Shown one piece after another: positions 51,793-61,268 of a stretch of DNA of 64,000 nt. Location of the stretch: contig NZ_JAGIOR010000002.1 of NCBI RefSeq assembly GCF_017876795.1, positions 372,001 through 436,000 of the forward strand, given 5' to 3'. Made by a program: the position numbers and the translations under genes. How positions within the stretch are numbered: the first letter of the stretch is position 1; each line of letters starts with the position of its first letter. The DNA is from Rhizobium leguminosarum (GTDB taxonomy: Bacteria; Pseudomonadota; Alphaproteobacteria; Rhizobiales; Rhizobiaceae). The notes under the pieces are model-generated. The model saw only the letters and a program-made list of their open reading frames with translations. It was not told where the DNA came from and ran no database searches.

Positions 51793-52374
51793 ATGTGCAT
51801 GGTCGAGACAACGAACGGCTCGGGCTGGAATGCGGCGTATCAGGATCGAGTTCCCGGTGATCCCGACAGCATTGAAGCGCCATCCGATCTCAAAGATCAG
51901 AAAGCCAGATTCTCCGCTGAGATCGCGGCAGTGGCGACGGCTGTCCTGGGTGGAGATTTGACGCGGCGGATGAAAGCCGACTATGCCGATCCGGATCTCT
52001 CCCGTTCGGCCGCGATCCTCAATGAGCTGATCAGGTCGATTGGCGATAATCTGTCCGATTTCAACGACGCGATGGCCGCGCTCGCCCATGGGGATCTCCA
52101 TGGAGGCATGCGGGACAAACATCGCGGCGCCTTCGGACAATTGCAGAAGAACTTCAATCTCGCCCTGGTGACGATCCGCACGGTGCTGGGGGAACGAGGG
52201 TCAGACCAGTTCGCAGATAGAGCGACAAAGTTTCGCCGGATGTTGACGGGCTTCGGATCGCAGGGGGCGGTTTCCGAAATCCGGGTGTCCGATGAAGAAT
52301 CGCGACCAATTCCTTCGCCTCCCCATGATCTCTGGCTGAAGCTTGCCGACGCGCTGGATGGTTTCTCGGCCTGA
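51793..52374 (+). CDS. HAMP-domain protein, truncated chemoreceptor-like
   Basis: 193 residues. The core (about 45-130) carries HAMP-like repeats, VATAVLGGDLTRRMKADYAD and MAALAHGDLHGGMRDKHRGA then FGQLQKNFNLALVTIRTVLG, the tandem HAMP layout that precedes the signalling domain of cytoplasmic methyl-accepting proteins. The methylation helices and hairpin tip are missing: the frame instead ends after about 60 unrelated residues. It is either a stand-alone HAMP adaptor or a receptor cut short by deletion. No transmembrane helix is seen. Confidence 0.55.
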   Translation: MCMVETTNGSGWNAAYQDRVPGDPDSIEAPSDLKDQKARFSAEIAAVATAVLGGDLTRRMKADYADPDLSRSAAILNELIRSIGDNLSDFNDAMAALAHGDLHGGMRDKHRGAFGQLQKNFNLALVTIRTVLGERGSDQFADRATKFRRMLTGFGSQGAVSEIRVSDEESRPIPSPPHDLWLKLADALDGFSA

Positions 52375-52429
52375 ACATGATCGCGCCACAACTGCAATAG
52401 CCGTTGTGGCGCGTTGATGTGTTTCGTCG

Positions 52430-53863
52430 TCAGAAGGGGTAATGCTGGGCGGAATCCTCTATCGTGATCCAGCGAAGGTCGGTGAATTCGGCGATCGCCG
52501 CCTTGCCGCCGAAGCGGCCGTAGCCGCTGCCCTTGACGCCGCCGAAGGGCATCTGCGGCTCGTCTGAAACTGTGGCCTCATTGATGTGGCAGATGCCGGA
52601 TTCGAGCCGCATGGCGACGGCAAGCGCGGCATTGACGTCGGCGCTGAAGACGGCGGCCGAAAGCCCGTATTCATTGTCATTGGCGACAGTCACGGCCTCG
52701 TCAACGCTTCCGACCCGGACGATCGCCGCGACCGGTCCAAAACTCTCTTCGCGGTAGATGCGCATGGCCGGCGTCACGTGATCGATGACGGTCGCGTCCA
52801 TCAGCGTCCCGTGGGCCTGACCGCCGCAGACGAGGACGGCACCCTTCTGCAGCGCGTCGTCGATCAGCGACCTGACGCGGCGCACGGCCTCTGCATTGAT
52901 CAGCGTGCCGAGCGGCGTGTTGTCGTCCCCTGGGTGGCCTGCGACGAGGGTCGCGGCTTTCGTCCCGAACTTGCCGACGAAGTGGTCGGCGATCTCGTCT
53001 ATCAGGATGATCCGCTCCGTCGACATGCAGATCTGGCCCTGGTTCATGAAGGCGCCGAAGGCGGCAGCACTGACGGCCTCGTCGATATCGGCGTCGGCAA
53101 GCACGATGAACGGCGCCTTGCCGCCGAGTTCGAGCAGGCACCGCTTCAGATGCCTTGCCGAGGCTTCGGCGATGATCCTGCCGACACGGGTGGAGCCGGT
53201 GAAGTTGATGCGGCGCACGGCCGGATGGGCGATCAGGGCGGCGACGACTGCGGCGGCATCGCTCGGCGCGTTAGAGACGACATTGACGACGCCGCGCGGG
53301 AAACCGGCATCTCGCATGATGTCGCCGATCAGGCCATGGGTCTTCGGGCAGAGCTCCGAAGCTTTCAGGACGACCGTGTTGCCGCAGGCAAGCGGCATGG
53401 CGACGGCGCGGGTGCCGAGAATGACCGGCGCATTCCAGGGGGCGATGCCGACGCAGACGCCGGCCGGCTGGCGCACGGCCATGGCGAGGCTGCCGGGAAT
53501 GCCCGACGGAATGAGTTCGCCTGATATTTGCGTGGTCATCGCCGCCGCCTCGCGAAAGATATCGGCGCCGAGCCCGCAATTGATCGCCGCCCATTGCGCG
53601 GTAGCGCCGGTTTCGCCGGTCATGGCGGCAATAAGCTCCGGCGTGCGGGCCTCCAGGAGATCGGCTGCGGCATTCAGCAGCTGGCGCCGTTCGCCGGGGC
53701 CGGTCTGCGACCAGTCGGGAAAGGCGGCAGCGGCTGCATTGGCTGCCCGCGTCATGTCGGCGACGGATCCGGCCGAAGCAATCGTTGCGACATCGCCGGT
53801 CAGCGGATCGATGCGTTCGAAGGTGGCCCCCTCGAAAGCCTCCATCGCCTCGTTATTGATCAT
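52430..53863 (-). CDS. NAD(P)-dependent aldehyde dehydrogenase (benzaldehyde/vanillin/salicylaldehyde type)
   Basis: 477 residues from the ATG at 53861-53863, matching family length. The open frame continues to 54091, and a GTG at 53893 is an alternative start. Family blocks: FERIDPLTGDVATIASAGSV, GIAPWNAPVILGTRAVAMPL, FTGSTRVGRIIAEASARHLK, the general-base Glu in LLELGGKAPFIVL, the catalytic Cys in NQGQICMSTERI, EESFGPVAAIVRV, and PFGGVKGSGYGRFGG near the end. It oxidises an aldehyde, probably aromatic, to the acid. The divergent AraC gene is its likely regulator. Confidence 0.92.
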   Translation of the reverse strand: MINNEAMEAFEGATFERIDPLTGDVATIASAGSVADMTRAANAAAAAFPDWSQTGPGERRQLLNAAADLLEARTPELIAAMTGETGATAQWAAINCGLGADIFREAAAMTTQISGELIPSGIPGSLAMAVRQPAGVCVGIAPWNAPVILGTRAVAMPLACGNTVVLKASELCPKTHGLIGDIMRDAGFPRGVVNVVSNAPSDAAAVVAALIAHPAVRRINFTGSTRVGRIIAEASARHLKRCLLELGGKAPFIVLADADIDEAVSAAAFGAFMNQGQICMSTERIILIDEIADHFVGKFGTKAATLVAGHPGDDNTPLGTLINAEAVRRVRSLIDDALQKGAVLVCGGQAHGTLMDATVIDHVTPAMRIYREESFGPVAAIVRVGSVDEAVTVANDNEYGLSAAVFSADVNAALAVAMRLESGICHINEATVSDEPQMPFGGVKGSGYGRFGGKAAIAEFTDLRWITIEDSAQHYPF

Positions 53864-54090
53864 CAGCTTTGCCGAAAACACCGTTTCACCCACCCGCCAT
53901 GTGCTGACGCTTGCATTGTTGCCATGGGGAGAAATACGAGCCGACGCCGCAGCCTGAAGGCCGCCTGACCATTTGTGTGTCTGTCGGAATGCCTCCTCCC
54001 AAAGGCTGATGACGGTCAGGTTACGCCGATCATCGGCAGATGGAATGCGATTTATTGGGTTAATATTGTAATTATCCGGCGATTGCTGCA

Positions 54091-55014
54091 ATGTTTGGTG
54101 GAAGGGGAGCAGAGGCGTTGGCGACGGACGGCGGCATCCATCATTATGCCAGGGGCGAGTGGCACGCGCCGTCGCTGTCGCATCGGCGCATCCGTCTCCA
54201 GAAGGGACTCTATGCCGATTTCCACCATTTCCTGCTGCTCGGGGAGGGGCGGGCGGAGCTTCACTTCGACAGTGGCGAGGATCGGCCGTTGCACGGACCG
54301 CTACTTGCCTTCCTGCCGCCTCAGGCTCGATGCGACCTGTCGATTTCTGCCGGAACCGCGGCCCATCTCGTCGGAACCTCGCCGCAGATCATGGTCGATG
54401 CGATCGGTGACAAGGTGGAATCCTATTCCCTGCGCATCTTCACCGAGCAGCGCAGGCTAGTCGAGGCATTGGAGCCCCTGCTCTTGGCCGAAATCAGTCC
54501 GCTAATTTTGGGTTTCGTGCGGGAACTCAGTGATCCCTCGCGCTCCTCCTGGATGGTCGCGTCTGCCTATATCAGGTTGATCCTGATGGCGCTGTGGCGC
54601 GGTGATGGCGAGAGAAACGAGCCGCGCGGACAGGGCGAAACGGGATCGATCCTGCAAAGATATCGGCAGCTGGTCGAGGCCGGCTTCCGCCGGCATCGGC
54701 CGATCAGCGACTACGCCGCGGAATTGGGCGTCACGGCCGACAGACTTCATTCGATCTGCCAAAGGTCGCTTGGCCGCTCGCCAATCCAGCTTTTGCATGA
54801 GCGCGTAGTGCAGGAGGCAAAGCTGAGATTGGAGCGCTCGGCCCGCAATATCCAGGAAATCTCCGACAGCCTCGGCTTTCGCGACCCGACCTATTTCAGC
54901 CATTTCTTCAAACGCAAGACCGGCCTTTCCCCCGCCGGCTACCGCGAGATCGCCCGCGCGTCGGCCGGCTCGGAAAATAGCCTGCTGTCTTCGGGTTATG
55001 CCGACTGGCCTTAG
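54091..55014 (+). CDS. AraC-family regulator
   Basis: 307 residues (start ATG 54091, or a TTG nine codons later that has AAGGGGAG upstream). The N-terminal AraC-type sensor is at about 15-160, and the C-terminal HTH pair at about 205-300 includes HRPISDYAAELGVTADRLHS and LERSARNIQEISDSLGFRDP then TYFSHFFKRKTGLSPAGYRE. It is divergent from the aldehyde dehydrogenase gene (about 230 nt between starts), which it probably activates in response to the aldehyde or its precursor. Confidence 0.9.
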   Translation: MFGGRGAEALATDGGIHHYARGEWHAPSLSHRRIRLQKGLYADFHHFLLLGEGRAELHFDSGEDRPLHGPLLAFLPPQARCDLSISAGTAAHLVGTSPQIMVDAIGDKVESYSLRIFTEQRRLVEALEPLLLAEISPLILGFVRELSDPSRSSWMVASAYIRLILMALWRGDGERNEPRGQGETGSILQRYRQLVEAGFRRHRPISDYAAELGVTADRLHSICQRSLGRSPIQLLHERVVQEAKLRLERSARNIQEISDSLGFRDPTYFSHFFKRKTGLSPAGYREIARASAGSENSLLSSGYADWP

Positions 55015-55255
55015 GCTCGGGGCTCATTGGTCAGAGCTGGAATTTGCCGGTCTTTGATCGCAGATCACATTGGGGAAGCCCCCAGCAGATGGAGGACTGC
55101 AATGCGCCAAGAAGCGGTCATTGGGCTCGGCGTGAGGAAACGGCTGCTTTGGGCCGGAGAACGAACCCGCTGCGCGGGAGGGCGTCTGCGGTTGAAATAG
55201 AGGGCACAGGCTGGAGGTTGCGCCTGGATTGAACGTCGTCCGGCGAGGGCGGAGC

Positions 55256-56192
55256 ATGACGAGCTTCTTCAACAAGGAGCCTGACCATGCAGTACCCCCT
55301 CTCGACACGCCCGTCAGCCCGCTGCGCCAGCGGTTGATCGACGACATGAACATGCGACGTTTCTCACGCGAAACGCAGCGCAACTATCTCCGCGACATCG
55401 GTCGCCTGGCAACCTTTCGGGCGTTCACCAGACACGGCGACCGCCGACGACCTGCGCCGGTTCCAGATCGAGCAGCAGGAGGATGGCGTTCCCGTTCCGA
55501 CGATGAACAGCATCGTGTCGGCGCTACGCTTCTTCTTCACCCAGACCCTCGACCGCCCGGACCTGGCGCGCAGGCTCGTCCGGCTGGCGCATCCGCGGAA
55601 CCTGCCTGTGGTGCTGAGCCGCGACGAGGTTGCCCGGTTACTCAATGCCACCACCTGCCTCAAGCACCAGGCAGCATTGTCGGTCGCCTATGGCGCCGGC
55701 CTACGTGTTGCGGAGGTGTCGATGCTGAAGGTCGCCGACGTCGACAGCGAGCGGATGCTGCTGCGCGTCGAGCGTGGCAAGGGCGGGCGCTATCGCAATG
55801 CCATGCTTTCGGAGGACCTGCTCACCCTGCTGCGCCAGTGGTGGAAGGTGGGGCGGCAGCAGGGTGTGATGCATCGCGACGGCTGGTTATTCCCTGGCCA
55901 ACACGCAATGAAGCCGATCAGCACGCGGCAGCTCTATCGGATCGTCGTTGAGGCGGCCCAGGCCGCCGACATCGCCAAGCGGGTCGGGCCGCATACGCTG
56001 CGCCACAGCTTCGCCACCCATCTGCTGGAGGACGGCACGGACATTCGGATCATCCAGGTCCTGCTCGGGCACGCAAAACTCAACAACACCGCCCTTTACG
56101 CCAAGGTGGCGACCAGGACGGTCCGCACAGTTACGAGTCCGCTCGACAAACTCGGCCTGTTCAAGCCGGATGAAGCCCTCCCCGACGGTTGA
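55256..56192 (+). pseudogene. Tyrosine recombinase (XerC/D-like), frameshifted, upstream of an IS91-type transposase
   Basis: The N-terminal SAM-like part lies in one frame from the ATG at 55256 (RRFSRETQRNYLRDIGRLAT). At about 55416-55420 the frame shifts by loss of two bases, and the protein continues in the frame of 55503-56192: DTATADDLRRFQIEQQEDGV, then AALSVAYGAGLRVAEVSMLK, catalytic Arg and His in LRHSFATHLLEDG and HAKLNNTALYAKV with the Tyr nucleophile. All catalytic residues are present once the shift is repaired. It ends 3 nt before the IS91 transposase frame, so the two belong to one element. Confidence 0.8.
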
Positions 56193-56379
56193 GCCTTGCG
56201 TGCCTCGATCGAGGTCGCCGACATCTTCCGTGCTGCCGGCGCGGCGTACCGGCGCGCGCATGATATGAGCCTGCCGCAGCTGAAGGTGATGTCGGAGATC
56301 GAGAACTGCCGCACCGCTCGGCTGGGTGGGCATGTTCATGAATGTCAGGATTGCGACGCGATCCGTATCGCCTATAACT

Positions 56380-56419
56380 CCTGCCTTATGGGCAGATCCA
56401 GTAATGGGGAGCTGGCGGC
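56380..56419. repeat. Left terminal inverted repeat of the RIT element
   Basis: 40 bp, the exact reverse complement of 59701-59740. It contains a TAATGGG heptamer. It covers the junction pentamer CCTGC at its outer edge. Confidence 0.9.
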
Positions 56420-56530
56420 CGCGGTGTCAGTATTTTCCTGTGAATCGTCGATCTCTCACTCTTCATAACATGCCGCCGGTGTTGCCCCGTCTGCTCGGCC
56501 ACTGATGGCCGATCACAAGCGGGGACAAAC

Positions 56531-57763
56531 ATGTTGGAGACCTACTTCTCTGCGTCGAGGATGCTGGAGCATCTGCGCAGCGGGCCGTGCAGGCCATATC
56601 TAGATGGCTTCGCCGCAGCACTTGAACGGCAGGGCTATGGCCCCGAGACGGCCGTGCGCTATCTGCGGGCGGCAGCTCATGTCAGCCATGTCATGGCAGA
56701 GCGCGATGCAAGCGTGAGCGACATCGATTTGGCGGCGTTCGAACAGCATCTACGAACGTGCCGATGTCCGCGCGCCAAGGGAGGCCGCCGCAACCATCAC
56801 ACCATCTACGGCGCAAGGCTCTTCCGTCGGCACCTCGAAGAAATAGGCGTGTGCGAGCGCGCCGTCGCGGCGATACGGCCTGCCGAACCGCAGTTGGTCC
56901 TCGGCTTTAAAGCATGGCTCAGCAAGCATCGTGGGGCATCCGATGCGACCATAAGGCTCTACGCGCGCGATGCAGTCAGCATTATGGCAGCACTTGGAAC
57001 GGACCCGACGCGTTGGAGCCCCACCGATATCCGCGGCTACTTCACGAAGCGCGCGAGCACATGCGGGCGCGGCACCATCGAGAAGATGACCACGAGCCTG
57101 CGGGCATTCTTGCGCTACCTCGCCGTTAAAGGGCACTGCCAGGCCGATCTCGACAATGCCGTTCCGGCCTACGCCCATTGGCAGCTTGCCGAGATGCCGC
57201 GATATCTCTCGGGCGAACAGGTCAGCCGGTTGATTGCTGCTTGCGATGGTGATGCCGGCGCGTGTCGGCGGGATCGCGCCATCGTATTGCTGTTGGCTCG
57301 CCTCGGCCTGCGGGCCGGCGACGTGGCACAGCTCCGTCTCATCGATATCGAGTGGCAGGCGGGTTCGCTTCGGGTCACGGGCAAGTCGCGCTATGAGGTT
57401 CGCTTGCCGCTGCCCCAGGACGTCGGGGATGCGATCGCTGCCTATCTCGAATGTCGACCGTCGTGCTGTCGAAGCGATCGCGTGTTCCTGAGTACGATCG
57501 CGCCCAGCCGCCCGTTCCGGAACGGCGACGGCGTCTCCTCGGTGGTCAGGCGCATTATGAAGCGCGCTGGCGTCGTGACGCCCGTCAAGGGTGCGCACGC
57601 CCTGCGGCACACCGCGGCGACCGAGATGCTGCGCCATGGCGTACCGCTCGACAAGATCGGCCTAGTCCTCCGGCATCGTGGCATTGACACGACGGCCCAC
57701 TACGCCAAAGCCGATGTCACTCTTCTGAAGCAGGTGGCGCAGCCTTGGCCGGAGGCACTCTGA
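56531..57763 (+). CDS. Tyrosine recombinase, first of the trio (RitA-type)
   Basis: 410 residues, the longest of the three. The N-terminal core-binding part (about 1-200) is followed by the catalytic domain: Arg in LLLARLGLRAGDVAQLRLID, the Lys region TGKSRYEVRLP, His/Arg in GAHALRHTAATEMLRHG, and HRGIDTTAHYAKADVTLL with the Tyr nucleophile. All four invariant positions are present, so the protein may be active. The stop TGA overlaps the next ATG by one base (TGATG). Confidence 0.9.
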   Translation: MLETYFSASRMLEHLRSGPCRPYLDGFAAALERQGYGPETAVRYLRAAAHVSHVMAERDASVSDIDLAAFEQHLRTCRCPRAKGGRRNHHTIYGARLFRRHLEEIGVCERAVAAIRPAEPQLVLGFKAWLSKHRGASDATIRLYARDAVSIMAALGTDPTRWSPTDIRGYFTKRASTCGRGTIEKMTTSLRAFLRYLAVKGHCQADLDNAVPAYAHWQLAEMPRYLSGEQVSRLIAACDGDAGACRRDRAIVLLLARLGLRAGDVAQLRLIDIEWQAGSLRVTGKSRYEVRLPLPQDVGDAIAAYLECRPSCCRSDRVFLSTIAPSRPFRNGDGVSSVVRRIMKRAGVVTPVKGAHALRHTAATEMLRHGVPLDKIGLVLRHRGIDTTAHYAKADVTLLKQVAQPWPEAL

Positions 57764-58668
57764 TGTTAAACACCATCGAGACCTATCTCGCACTGCGCCG
57801 TGCCACGGGCTTTGCGATGTCGAATGCCGAGTACCTGCTCAAGAGCTTCGCCGCCTTCGCGGTCGAGCGCGGGCACGCGTATGTCCAAACGCAAACAGCC
57901 ATCGATTGGGCCGCGCTCGGACCGTCCGTTGCGCAACGCGATGCTCGACTGAAGGCCGTCTGCCGCTTCGCACGCCATATCCGCGTCGAAGATGTCCGGC
58001 ACGAGTTGCCCCCGGCCAATCACTTCGGTGCCCGCAAAAGGCGTCGACCGCCGCACATCTACTCGGGCACGGAGATCGGTCGCCTGATCGAAGCCGCCGG
58101 CCGGCTTCGACCTCAAGGAGGCCTGCGCTCGCTGACGTATGCGACCTTGATCGCCCTGCTCGCGGCCACCGGGCTGCGCATCTCCGAAGCACTCAAGCTC
58201 ACGTTCGCGGACATAACGAGCGACGGCCTGTTGATCCGCGAGACCAAGTTCCGCAAGACCCGTCTCGTGCCGTTGCACGATACGGCGGCGGCGGGCTTGC
58301 AACGCTACCTGAAGCGCCGCGGACCTGGCTCGGGAGATGATCCCGTGTTCGCCGACACGCGTGGCCGGTCACTGCGCTACATCGCAGTCAAAGAGACCTT
58401 CGACGGGCTGGTCTGCAAAGTTGGCATCCGGCCAACGTCGGCGCGGCGCCCTCGGCTGCATGATCTGCGGCACACGTTCGCGGTGCGGGCGCTACAAGGC
58501 AGTCCAACGGGCCGAAACCGATGCGGTGCGCATGTGGTCGCGCTCGCTACGTACATGGGTCACGTCAACATCTACACCACCTACTGGTACCTGGAGGCTA
58601 CCGCCGACCTCGTTCGCGACATCGCCGTGGCGGGAGAGGCGTTCATGTCAGAGGGGAGGCTACCATGA
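57763..58668 (+). CDS. Tyrosine recombinase, second of the trio (RitB-type)
   Basis: 301 residues from the ATG at 57763, which shares one base with the preceding stop. Catalytic blocks: LLAATGLRISEALKLTFADI (Arg), KFRKTRLVPLHD, LHDLRHTFAVRALQG (His/Arg) and TYMGHVNIYTTYWYLE (His and Tyr). The spacing between the Arg box and the final Tyr includes an extra CGAHVV segment typical of this group. The stop overlaps the third gene by 4 nt (ATGA). Confidence 0.9.
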   Translation: MLNTIETYLALRRATGFAMSNAEYLLKSFAAFAVERGHAYVQTQTAIDWAALGPSVAQRDARLKAVCRFARHIRVEDVRHELPPANHFGARKRRRPPHIYSGTEIGRLIEAAGRLRPQGGLRSLTYATLIALLAATGLRISEALKLTFADITSDGLLIRETKFRKTRLVPLHDTAAAGLQRYLKRRGPGSGDDPVFADTRGRSLRYIAVKETFDGLVCKVGIRPTSARRPRLHDLRHTFAVRALQGSPTGRNRCGAHVVALATYMGHVNIYTTYWYLEATADLVRDIAVAGEAFMSEGRLP

Positions 58669-59654
58669 CACCGATCACTCCCCTCATCGAAGCGTTCCTG
58701 CGCGAAACACTCGTCCGTCAGCGGGGCGCCAGCCGACACACGTGCGATTCCTATGCCCAGAGCTTCCAACTCCTGTTCGAGTTCGCCGCTGCGAGGCTCA
58801 AGAGTAAACCATCCAAGCTGATGCTGGAGCAGATCGACTCCGGTTTGGTCAGCGCCTTCCTCGAGCATCTCGAGGATAAGCGCAAGAACGCCGCCGTGAC
58901 GCGAAACGTTCGTTTGGCGGCTATTAAGTCGTTCTTCCGCTTCCTCGAATACCGGCAACCGGCAGCCCTCGATCAAGTCCGCCGCGTGCTGGCGATTCCG
59001 TTCAAGAAGACGGACACACGTCTCGTTCCCTATCTACTGCGCGAGGAGCTGCAAGCGCTGCTCGACGCCCCGGACCCGACAACGCGCGACGGCATCCGCG
59101 ACCGAGCCATGCTGCATATGGCCGTGTGTGCAGGATTGCGCGTCTCCGAACTGACGGGTCTGAAGATCGACGATATCGACATGTCGTCGATGAGCATACG
59201 CGTCGTCGGCAAGGGGCGGCGGGAACGAGCGCTGCCGCTGTGGAAGCCGGCAGCCACGGCACTGCGCGCCTGGCTCGCCATTCGCGGAAAGGTCGCGACA
59301 CCCGAAGTGTTCGTCAGCGCGCGTGGTGAACCTTTGAGCCGATGGGGCTTCGCCTATTTGCTCAAGCAGCACGCCGCGGTTGCTGCTCGCCAGCAGCAAG
59401 GCCTCGCCAAGAAGCGCGTCTCGCCTCATGTGCTCAGGCACACCTGCGCGATGATCATCCTGCAGGCGACGCAAGACATCCGGAAAGTATCGCTGTGGCT
59501 GGGCCATGCCACGCTGACGACCACAGAGGTCTACACACGCGGCGATCCAACCGAAAAGCTCGAGGCCATGGAAGAGATCGTGCCACCGCATCTGCGGCGC
59601 GGCACCTTCCAGCCGACCGACAAGCTGATAGCACTGCTAAAGAGCACTTCGTAA
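58665..59654 (+). CDS. Tyrosine recombinase, third of the trio (RitC-type)
   Basis: 329 residues from the ATG at 58665. N-terminal SAM-like fold: RQRGASRHTCDSYAQSFQLL. Catalytic part: MAVCAGLRVSELTGLKIDDI (Arg), VVGKGRRERALPLW (Lys), VSPHVLRHTCAMIILQA (His/Arg) and LWLGHATLTTTEVYTRGDP (His and Tyr). Complete and apparently functional. The three genes overlap one another and are presumably translated from one message. The element's right inverted repeat lies 46 nt after the stop. Confidence 0.9.
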   Translation: MTPITPLIEAFLRETLVRQRGASRHTCDSYAQSFQLLFEFAAARLKSKPSKLMLEQIDSGLVSAFLEHLEDKRKNAAVTRNVRLAAIKSFFRFLEYRQPAALDQVRRVLAIPFKKTDTRLVPYLLREELQALLDAPDPTTRDGIRDRAMLHMAVCAGLRVSELTGLKIDDIDMSSMSIRVVGKGRRERALPLWKPAATALRAWLAIRGKVATPEVFVSARGEPLSRWGFAYLLKQHAAVAARQQQGLAKKRVSPHVLRHTCAMIILQATQDIRKVSLWLGHATLTTTEVYTRGDPTEKLEAMEEIVPPHLRRGTFQPTDKLIALLKSTS

Positions 59655-59700
59655 TGGTGAGCCGGGCTGGCGGCGAAATGCGTGAAAGAGCAGTCAGGTC

Positions 59701-59740
59701 GCCGCCAGCTCCCCATTACTGGATCTGCCCATAAGGCAGG
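59701..59740. repeat. Right terminal inverted repeat of the RIT element
   Basis: Exact 40-bp reverse complement of 56380-56419. Its outer edge overlaps the palindrome at 59735-59765. Confidence 0.9.
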
Positions 59741-59765
59741 TAATGGGAAATGCCCATTACCTGCC
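59735..59765. repeat. Palindrome at the right RIT junction
   Basis: Perfect 13-bp arms (59735-59747 and 59753-59765) around 5 bases, containing TAATGGG and its complement CCCATTA. No equivalent is found outside the left inverted repeat, so the element is asymmetric. It may be a recombinase-binding core. Confidence 0.75.
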
Positions 59766-60763
59766 GCAATCGGCACTGCCCAAAGTGCCAGGGCGCGGCG
59801 GCACGGACATGGCTTGCCGAACGCGAGGCCGATCTGCTTCCGGTCGGCTACTTCCACGTCGTATTCACCCTGCCGGCCGAGGTCGCCGACATAGCGTTCC
59901 AGAACAAGGCGCTCGTCTACGACCTGCTGTTCAAGGCGGCGTCGGAGACGATGCTGACCATCGCGGCCGATCGCAAGCATCTCGGCGCGCGCATCGGCAT
60001 CACCGCCGTGCTCCACACCTGGGGATCGGCGATGACGCACCATCCGCATGTGCACATGATCGTTCCGCGCGGCGGCATCGCGCCGGACGGGAGCCGTTGG
60101 ATCTCGTCGCGCCCGGCCTTCCTGCTTCCCGTACGCGTACTCGGCAAACTGTTCCGACGACTGTTCCTCACCCGGCTGGTCGCTCTGCACGACGCCGAGC
60201 GGCTCTGCTTCTTTGGCGCACTTGCTCATCTCGCCGAGCGGCAGGCATTCTTGCGGCATCTATCGCCGGTCCGAAAGAAACGCTGGGTGGTCTATGCGAA
60301 GGCGCCGTTCGCGGGTCCTGAGGCCGTTCTTGCCTATCTGTCGCGCTATACCCACCGGGTCGCAATCTCGAGCCGCCGCCTGATCACCTTCGACGAAACT
60401 GGCGTCACCTTCCGCTATAAGGACTACCGCCGCCACGGCTGCGACCGGCAGCAGATCATGACGCTCGCGGTCGATGAGTTCATCCGCCGCTTCCTGCTCC
60501 ATGTCTTGCCGCGCGGCTTCCACCGCATCCGGCATTACGGCCTCCTCGCCGGCTCAGCCCGCAAGACCAGCCTCGCGCTCGCGCGCGAACTCCTGCACGT
60601 CGCCGCACCGGTCGATGACGGCACACCAGGCGAACCGGATGACTTCCGCCCGCCATGCCCCTGCTGCGGCGGACGAATGATCGTCATCGAGGTGTTTGAA
60701 CGCTGGAGGCAGCCGCGCGGGCCGCCGGCTGCGCCGGCGACGAACCGGGAGACGGCTTCATGA

Positions 60764-61268
60764 CCCGGCATGGCATGGTCAAGACTTCAGCCGCAGGCAT
60801 CACGCCTCCGGCAACCGACCCACATGCGTCCGTGGTGATCATCGCCGCCGACAGGGTTGCGGCGAGCCGGGTGCCGGGCCGGCAAAGCCGCGCGGATGCG
60901 CAACGAAGCGGCCTATCCGCAGCCATCGCTCCACTCTCTGGCTGCTGGCTCGCCACCGCACACATCAGCCGTAGATCAAAATCTCCATAGCCTCCGCCTG
61001 TGGTCCGCGGGTTCCTTCCTCGGGGACTTTCGTACGCCTGCCGGCGCCCGAAACTCTTCACGAAAGCCGTCGGTCGGCTTCCGGGCTCCGATATTCGAAA
61101 GCAGACCTTGAGCCTGGCTGGCGCGTGATCTGACGCGAAGTGAACGTTCGGTCGCCCTCGGCCGAACGCACGCGCCGACGACCCCTTCGTAAGTCCGAAA
61201 TCCTTGGTTTCAGTCCCATCCTTTCAGCTATAAGGTGGGAGACATCGCCCAAAGGGGATTCAAGGCCA
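60764..61268. other. Region after the IS91 transposase, no gene recognised
   Basis: About 500 bp. The short open frame 60760-60990 overlaps the transposase stop but shows no family. The rest is GC-rich with several short inverted repeats and probably contains the right end of the IS91-type element. I could not place that end, because IS91 elements lack terminal inverted repeats and target duplication. Confidence 0.35.

Larger units (their letters stand above)
56385..59764 (+). mobile_element. RIT element (recombinase in trio) nested in the IS91 transposase gene
   Basis: About 3.38 kb containing three consecutive overlapping tyrosine recombinase genes (56531-57763, 57763-58668 and 58665-59654), all on the plus strand: the definition of a RIT element. 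The ends carry 40-bp perfect inverted repeats (56380-56419 and 59701-59740). The pentamer CCTGC occurs at both junctions (56380-56384 and 59760-59764), either as a target duplication or as part of the recombined core. Excision between the two copies restores the interrupted gene without a scar. Confidence 0.88.
56196..60763 (+). pseudogene. IS91-family transposase gene, interrupted by a RIT element
   Basis: Two in-frame parts: 56196-56384 (IADIFRAAGAAYRRAHD-like start, zinc-finger half HVHECQDCDAIRIAYNSC) and 59765-60763 (RNRHCPKCQGAAARTWLAER, FHVVFTLPAEVADIA, LHTWGSAMTHHPHVHMIVPR with the HHPHVH motif of HUH-type enzymes, LSRYTHRVAISSRRL, and the YKDYRRHG region with the Y2 transposase core). 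Removing 56385-59764 joins the codons for NSC and RNRHCPKCQ exactly, giving a full-length transposase. The gene is therefore disrupted only by the nested insertion. It would otherwise mobilise by rolling circle. Confidence 0.9.

Noticed and set aside
51541..52140. 199-codon minus-strand frame opposite the HAMP gene
   Set aside because: The plus strand carries the recognisable HAMP repeats. The minus frame has no recognised domain.
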